8,646 bases of DNA from JAVWGW01 sp036651575 (GTDB taxonomy: Bacteria > Actinomycetota > Coriobacteriia > Coriobacteriales > Eggerthellaceae): the NCBI GenBank assembly GCA_036651575.1, contig JAVVXN010000056.1, forward strand, positions 1 through 8,646, in the 5' to 3' direction. The first letter of the stretch is position 1. The number at the start of each line of letters is the position of its first letter. Shown one piece after another: positions 6,844-8,646 of the stretch. A program made the translations under genes and the position numbers. The notes under the pieces were generated by a model, which saw only the letters and a list, made by a program, of their open reading frames with translations, was not told the origin of the DNA and searched no databases.

Positions 6844-6894
6844 ATGAATATCGGTGGTGAATTCGATATCAAACCAGTAAAAGGGAAGAGGTAG
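6844..6894 (+). CDS. 16-residue leader ORF before the hsmA-like gene
   Basis: ATG 6844 opens a 16-codon frame ending in TAG at 6892-6894, encoding MNIGGEFDIKPVKGKR. It has a good Shine-Dalgarno sequence (AAGGGA, 6833-6838) 5 nt upstream. Its last codons contain the GAAGAGG ribosome binding site of the next gene, whose ATG at 6900 follows 5 nt after the stop, so translational coupling is possible. The peptide is mostly hydrophilic, has no signal peptide, and carries no run of a single amino acid that would point to classical attenuation. It could be a true small protein, a coupling leader or a chance frame. Confidence 0.35.
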   Translation: MNIGGEFDIKPVKGKR

Positions 6895-6899
6895 TGTCG

Positions 6900-7397
6900 A
6901 TGAGTATTTCTTTGGTTGCAGCAACGGTGGCAATTTCGCTTGCTCTTGTTTTATATACGTGGGGTGTTTTCGACGAGCGCCGTCGGGGAACGCTTACCAA
7001 GAAGAATGTCGCACTATTTTGGGCCGGTTTTCTTTTTGATACCACGGGAACTACCATTATGACTTCCATGGCGCTTGCGGGTGGCACCAGCGCTCTTGGT
7101 ATGCATGCTCTTTCCGGTGTGTTCGCAATCGCATTGATGGCTATCCATGCTACGTGGGCAACGATTACGTATGTCCGTCAAAACGAAAAGGCTATGATTC
7201 GCTTTCATACTTTTAGTATCGTTGTGTGGCTGTTTTGGCTCATGCCGTATACGCTCGGTATTTTACAGGGTGTTCCAATGCTTCATATGGCCAACTTACA
7301 AGCGGGTATAGTAGCTTTAGTGGTTGTTGTTGGTCTTGGATTGGCTGTTTTTTTTAGCGGCCACAATCATAAAACTCCGGGCGCTCCAAAGGCATAA
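6900..7397 (+). CDS. HsmA-like (TIGR03987-type) polytopic membrane protein
   Basis: A 165-residue integral membrane protein with about five predicted membrane segments (roughly 3-24, 36-58, 67-92, 104-124, 131-153). The landmarks FWAGFLFDTTGTT (40-52), MHALSG (68-73), IHATWATITYVRQNEKA (82-98) and FHTFSIVVWLFWLMP (102-116) match my recollection of the TIGR03987/HsmA family. In Clostridioides difficile HsmA binds heme in the membrane and helps withstand oxidative stress under a heme-responsive repressor. Here H69, H83 and H103 lie in or at the edge of membrane segments and correspond to histidines I recall as conserved, so they are candidate heme ligands. ATG 6900 was chosen for GAAGAGG 8 nt upstream; the GTG at 6894 is too close to that site. 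The gene heads a three-gene cassette with its own tetR. Seen: membrane topology and motifs. Known: the C. difficile role. Inferred: a heme or redox function here. Confidence 0.75.
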   Translation: MSISLVAATVAISLALVLYTWGVFDERRRGTLTKKNVALFWAGFLFDTTGTTIMTSMALAGGTSALGMHALSGVFAIALMAIHATWATITYVRQNEKAMIRFHTFSIVVWLFWLMPYTLGILQGVPMLHMANLQAGIVALVVVVGLGLAVFFSGHNHKTPGAPKA

Positions 7398-7477
7398 AGT
7401 TTTCGTCTAAACATGGAGTGAGTTTGAAGAGTGTCGTCGGGTCTCGGGAGAAGGTCTACTATGGAGAGTATAGGCAA

Positions 7478-7490
7478 TGAACTGTGTTCA
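7478..7490. promoter_or_regulatory. Operator O4 upstream of tetR
   Basis: TGAACTGTGTTCA repeats the TGAACNNTGTTCA operator and lies 23 nt before the tetR ATG at 7514, in the 116-nt gap after the hsmA-like gene. A nearby -10 candidate, TACTAT (7457-7462), would put a start site near 7469, just before the operator; TATAGG (7469-7474) is another. No good -35 accompanies either, and no terminator separates the two genes. O4 could repress an internal tetR promoter or block elongating polymerase. Confidence 0.7.
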
Positions 7491-7513
7491 CGGTGAAGGA
7501 AATGGAGTGCGTA

Positions 7514-8077
7514 ATGACACCACGACAAAGCATCGACAAGCAGGCCATTCAAGATGCTGCTTACCGTATTGCCCAGCGTGATGGTTTGACAGCCCTCAGC
7601 ATTCGAAGCGTTGCTGCTTCTTGCGGTGTTTCGGTCGGGTCGATTTACAATTACTACCCCACGAAAGATGATCTCCTCGTTGATGTTATCGCTCGTTTTT
7701 GGGGGGCTGCTTTTCGTAAGGATCTGTGCCGCCCTGTGCCGGGGGAAAATTTTGTCGAGTATGTTGAGCGGGCGTTTGATGCCATGAAGCGGGCGCTTGC
7801 TAATTTTCGAGCTGACTGGCTTCCTCAGATTTCGGCGCTTTCGCTGGGGGGAATTACCGCAGGAAAAAAACGCGAGTCGATAGCGTTTGATCACATAGGT
7901 AATGGTTTGGTACACGTTTTTGAAGCTGACGCATCGATTGTGCCTGCGAAACTTCAAGGAATTGATGCGGTCGATCTGTGCTCTTTCGTGGTTAAATCAA
8001 TGCTCACTTCTTTACGTGATGGTCGACAGGATTGTCGTGTATTGCTCGCCTTGCTGCGAGCGGCGCTCTACGAATAG
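7514..8077 (+). CDS. TetR/AcrR-family transcriptional regulator
   Basis: A 187-residue one-component repressor of typical TetR length. The N-terminal DNA-binding domain (8-55) is clear: AIQDAAYRIAQRDGLTALSIRSVA, then the turn and recognition helix CGVSVGSIYNYYPTKDDLL with the family-typical YNYYPTK. Residues 60-187 form the variable ligand-binding and dimerisation domain, which I cannot assign to a ligand class. ATG 7514 was chosen because GGAG (7504-7507) lies 6 nt upstream; ATG 7502 has AAGGA almost touching it and would add MECV. The stop codon overlaps the ribosome binding site of the next gene, so the two are translationally linked. The four TGAACNNTGTTCA palindromes before this gene and before the hsmA-like gene make it the probable autoregulated repressor of the cassette. 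H127, H134 and several cysteines (37, 72, 156, 174) are possible sensing residues, but that is speculation. Confidence 0.9.
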   Translation: MTPRQSIDKQAIQDAAYRIAQRDGLTALSIRSVAASCGVSVGSIYNYYPTKDDLLVDVIARFWGAAFRKDLCRPVPGENFVEYVERAFDAMKRALANFRADWLPQISALSLGGITAGKKRESIAFDHIGNGLVHVFEADASIVPAKLQGIDAVDLCSFVVKSMLTSLRDGRQDCRVLLALLRAALYE

Positions 8078-8088
8078 GAGTACATAGG

Positions 8089-8565
8089 ATGGAAAAGCTA
8101 AAAATTCCGACCGATAAGTTGTTGCTTGTTGCCGGTATCGTCTGGGCGATTGCAGGTATCAATATAGCCAATATTGGCCTGGGAGCCTACGTTCACGACT
8201 GGAACATCTGGGTTATCGTGCTGCTTGTCGGTACGATTGTCGTGTATGTGCTATTCCACGTTTTTATTTTCACGAAGATGGTAAAAAAGCACACAGAGCG
8301 CATTCGCGGATACAAGGAAGATCGCACCCATATCTTTAAATTTTTCGATAAAAAGGGCTACATTATGATGGCTATCATGATGGGTGGCGGCATTGCTTTG
8401 CGCATGTCGGGTTTGGTGCCTGAGTGGTTTATTGCATTTTTTTATACTGGCCTGGGAATTGCTTTGATCGTTGCCGGCGTCAGCTTTATTATCCGCTATT
8501 TCAAAAGTTCTGCTCCTTCGTGTCCGGTTCTACCCAAGAAAAAAAGCGACGAAACTGCGAAATAA
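8089..8565 (+). CDS. Four-TM membrane protein of unassigned family
   Basis: A 158-residue integral membrane protein whose family I cannot name. Four hydrophobic segments are visible (about 11-33, 39-62, 91-110, 113-138), joined by a basic, probably cytosolic loop with the motif TKMVKKHTERIRGYK (62-76) and FKFFDKKGYI (83-92). A lysine-rich hydrophilic tail follows (PKKKSDETAK). The two halves look related: each has a glycine-rich first helix, and W38/W113 and G48/G123 align with the same 75-residue offset, which suggests an internal duplication of a two-helix unit. It has no signal peptide and no enzymatic motif. ATG 8089 has a strong AGGAG (8076-8080) 8 nt upstream that overlaps the tetR stop codon. 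Co-expression with tetR and the hsmA-like gene suggests a joint membrane function, but nothing in the sequence says which. Confidence 0.8.
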   Translation: MEKLKIPTDKLLLVAGIVWAIAGINIANIGLGAYVHDWNIWVIVLLVGTIVVYVLFHVFIFTKMVKKHTERIRGYKEDRTHIFKFFDKKGYIMMAIMMGGGIALRMSGLVPEWFIAFFYTGLGIALIVAGVSFIIRYFKSSAPSCPVLPKKKSDETAK

Positions 8566-8597
8566 TCGATGCGGTGTCCTTGCTCGCGTGATGTGGT

Positions 8598-8640
8598 GAC
8601 GAAACGGAAACGTCTGGGGTGATTCTCCGACGTTTCGTCC
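8598..8640 (+). terminator. Hairpin terminator candidate at the end of the cassette
   Basis: About 40 nt after the last stop codon, GAAACGTC (8607-8614) pairs with GACGTTTC (8629-8636), and GGGG (8616-8619) pairs with CTCC (8625-8628) inside it, giving a 12-bp stem with one bulged T and a TGATT loop. The tail GTCCTATCAT is only weakly U-rich and the window ends there, so a classical U-tract is not confirmed. A competing fold pairs GACGAAACG (8598-8606) with CGTTTCGTC (8631-8639). Confidence 0.55.
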
Positions 8641-8646
8641 TATCAT

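Noticed and set aside
7367..7957. 196-codon reverse-strand ORF
   Set aside because: Antisense to tetR and across operator O4, with no recognisable domain and no ribosome binding site.

Overview
The window looks like chromosomal DNA from a low- to mid-GC actinobacterium, most likely class Coriobacteriia (Eggerthellaceae-like, for example a Cryptobacterium relative). This is an inference from roughly 50% GC by eye, the protein sequences (RNase HII with a Bacillus-type N-terminal extension, divergent DprA, TrmFO of the folate/FAD type) and gene order; no database search was possible. All real genes lie on the + strand.

Region 1 (1-6695) is a core housekeeping block: rnhB (RNase HII), yraN (UPF0102 nuclease-like), comM (AAA+ branch-migration helicase), dprA (RecA loader for incoming single-stranded DNA), trmFO (tRNA m5U54 methyltransferase) and xerC (tyrosine recombinase). 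yraN-comM-dprA are tightly packed (16-nt gap, then a short overlap) and look like one operon. trmFO-xerC overlap and look like a second. rnhB stands alone in front. ComM and DprA both act on DNA taken up by natural transformation, so the block joins DNA uptake and recombination to general nucleic-acid maintenance. rnhB and trmFO lack Shine-Dalgarno sequences and carry a -10-like hexamer exactly 6 nt before the ATG, suggesting leaderless transcripts. The topA gene that often sits between dprA and trmFO in Gram-positive bacteria is absent here. Upstream of rnhB is a GC-rich, hairpin-forming stretch that could be a structured RNA, but I could not assign it. A Rho-independent terminator closes xerC.

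Region 2 (6740-8640) is the most interesting part. It is a compact, apparently self-regulated cassette: an HsmA-like (TIGR03987-type) polytopic membrane protein with intramembrane histidines, a TetR-family regulator, and a 4-TM membrane protein of a family I cannot name. Four copies of a 13-bp palindrome (TGAACNNTGTTCA) are present: three around the promoter of the first gene and one just before the tetR gene. They are very likely the operators of this TetR protein. A 16-codon leader ORF with its own ribosome binding site precedes the hsmA-like gene. HsmA in Clostridioides difficile is a heme-capturing membrane protein under a MarR-type heme sensor, so this cassette may be a TetR-controlled heme or redox-stress module, but that function is inferred from family membership only. 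A strong hairpin at the window's right edge probably ends the operon.

I saw no tRNA, rRNA, CRISPR array, insertion sequence or prophage gene.
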